NCBI GenBank assembly: GCA_032716605.1
Contig: CM064552.1
Span: forward strand, 12,514,886-12,578,885
Direction: 5' to 3'
Length of the DNA stretch: 64,000 bases
Source: Paralithodes platypus
Taxonomy: Eukaryota > Arthropoda > Malacostraca > Decapoda > Lithodidae
How positions within the stretch are numbered: position 1 is the first letter of the stretch; each line of letters begins with the position of its first letter. A program made the translations under genes and the position numbers. The notes below the pieces were generated by a model that was not told the DNA's origin, searched no databases, and saw only the letters and a program-made list of their open reading frames with translations. Shown here piece by piece: positions 63,920-64,000 of the stretch.

Positions 63920-64000
63920 ATATGCGTGAAATGCATGTTAAGTGATGTTTTATGTATCGTTGGAATGGCTGTTGATGTTGTGTGTAGGGTTGGTTCCGTG
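63920..64000 (-). mobile_element. SINE body fragment running off the window
   Basis: TATGTATCGTTGGAATGGCT + GTTGATGTTGTGTGTAG matches 27470-27515 of the SINE in the same orientation, so its tRNA-like head would lie beyond position 64000. Confidence 0.65.

Overview
This is a repeat-dominated piece of an animal nuclear genome, most probably an arthropod and plausibly a decapod crustacean. Evidence from the sequence: an intronless eukaryotic-type tRNA-Arg(ACG), remnants of non-LTR retrotransposon reverse transcriptases, a tRNA-derived SINE, a short run of the arthropod telomeric pentamer (CCTAA/TTAGG), very dense microsatellites and minisatellites, and hundreds of bases of AT-rich DNA between them. 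A fragment near 53.7 kb resembles a repeat I associate with decapod genomes; the taxonomic call is inference. I see no intact host protein-coding gene. Almost every long open frame lies in a tandem repeat or a transposon remnant.

The dominant content is a community of short non-autonomous DNA elements (MITEs) that end in TTAA. Family A (about 320-375 bp, 23 copies recognised) and family B (about 370-395 bp, 13 copies) share an internal hairpin core and a reiterated module of about 31 bp. Family A carries the module array on one side only, whereas family B carries a two-module array on both sides as a long inverted repeat. Family D (about 205-217 bp, some 20 copies) is a complete foldback beginning TTAACCC. 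Families C (TIR CCGGTATCACACGAG), E (starting CTATAGTC) and G (CACTTGCGAG arms) are rarer. A and B together cover close to one fifth of the window. No transposase for any of them is present here.

Layout. 0-3 kb: purine-rich low-complexity DNA, degenerate tandem repeats, D elements and the tRNA-Arg gene (2898-2970). 3-6 kb: an unclassified repeat, D elements, a 49-bp minisatellite and A1. 6.3-8.0 kb: a frameshifted LINE (minus strand) with a long poly(A). 8.5-9.1 kb: a B element nested in an A element. 9-22 kb: A/B/C/D elements with a 44-bp minisatellite. 22.2-23.7 kb: a large 27-bp minisatellite. 24.2-25.4 kb: two LINE 3' ends in tandem. 27.4-27.8 kb: a SINE. 29.2-29.9 kb: a 41-bp minisatellite abutting A8. 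30-40 kb: mostly AT-rich DNA, microsatellites and diverged tandem repeats. 41-43.2 kb: a C-rich 25-bp array and a 42-bp array. 43-53 kb: the densest MITE cluster, with more minisatellites and a multiply duplicated segment (44.6-48 kb). 53-62 kb: scattered elements. 62-64 kb: CT/GA/G-rich low-complexity DNA, a CpG-rich stretch and part of a second SINE at the window edge.

The most informative observations are natural filled-site/empty-site pairs (51.7-52.1 kb; 14.1 versus 15.0 kb; 60.4 versus 60.85 kb). They indicate that A and B insert into TTAA and regenerate it on both sides, a piggyBac-type signature. Coordinates of diverged copies are approximate, and all counts were made by eye.
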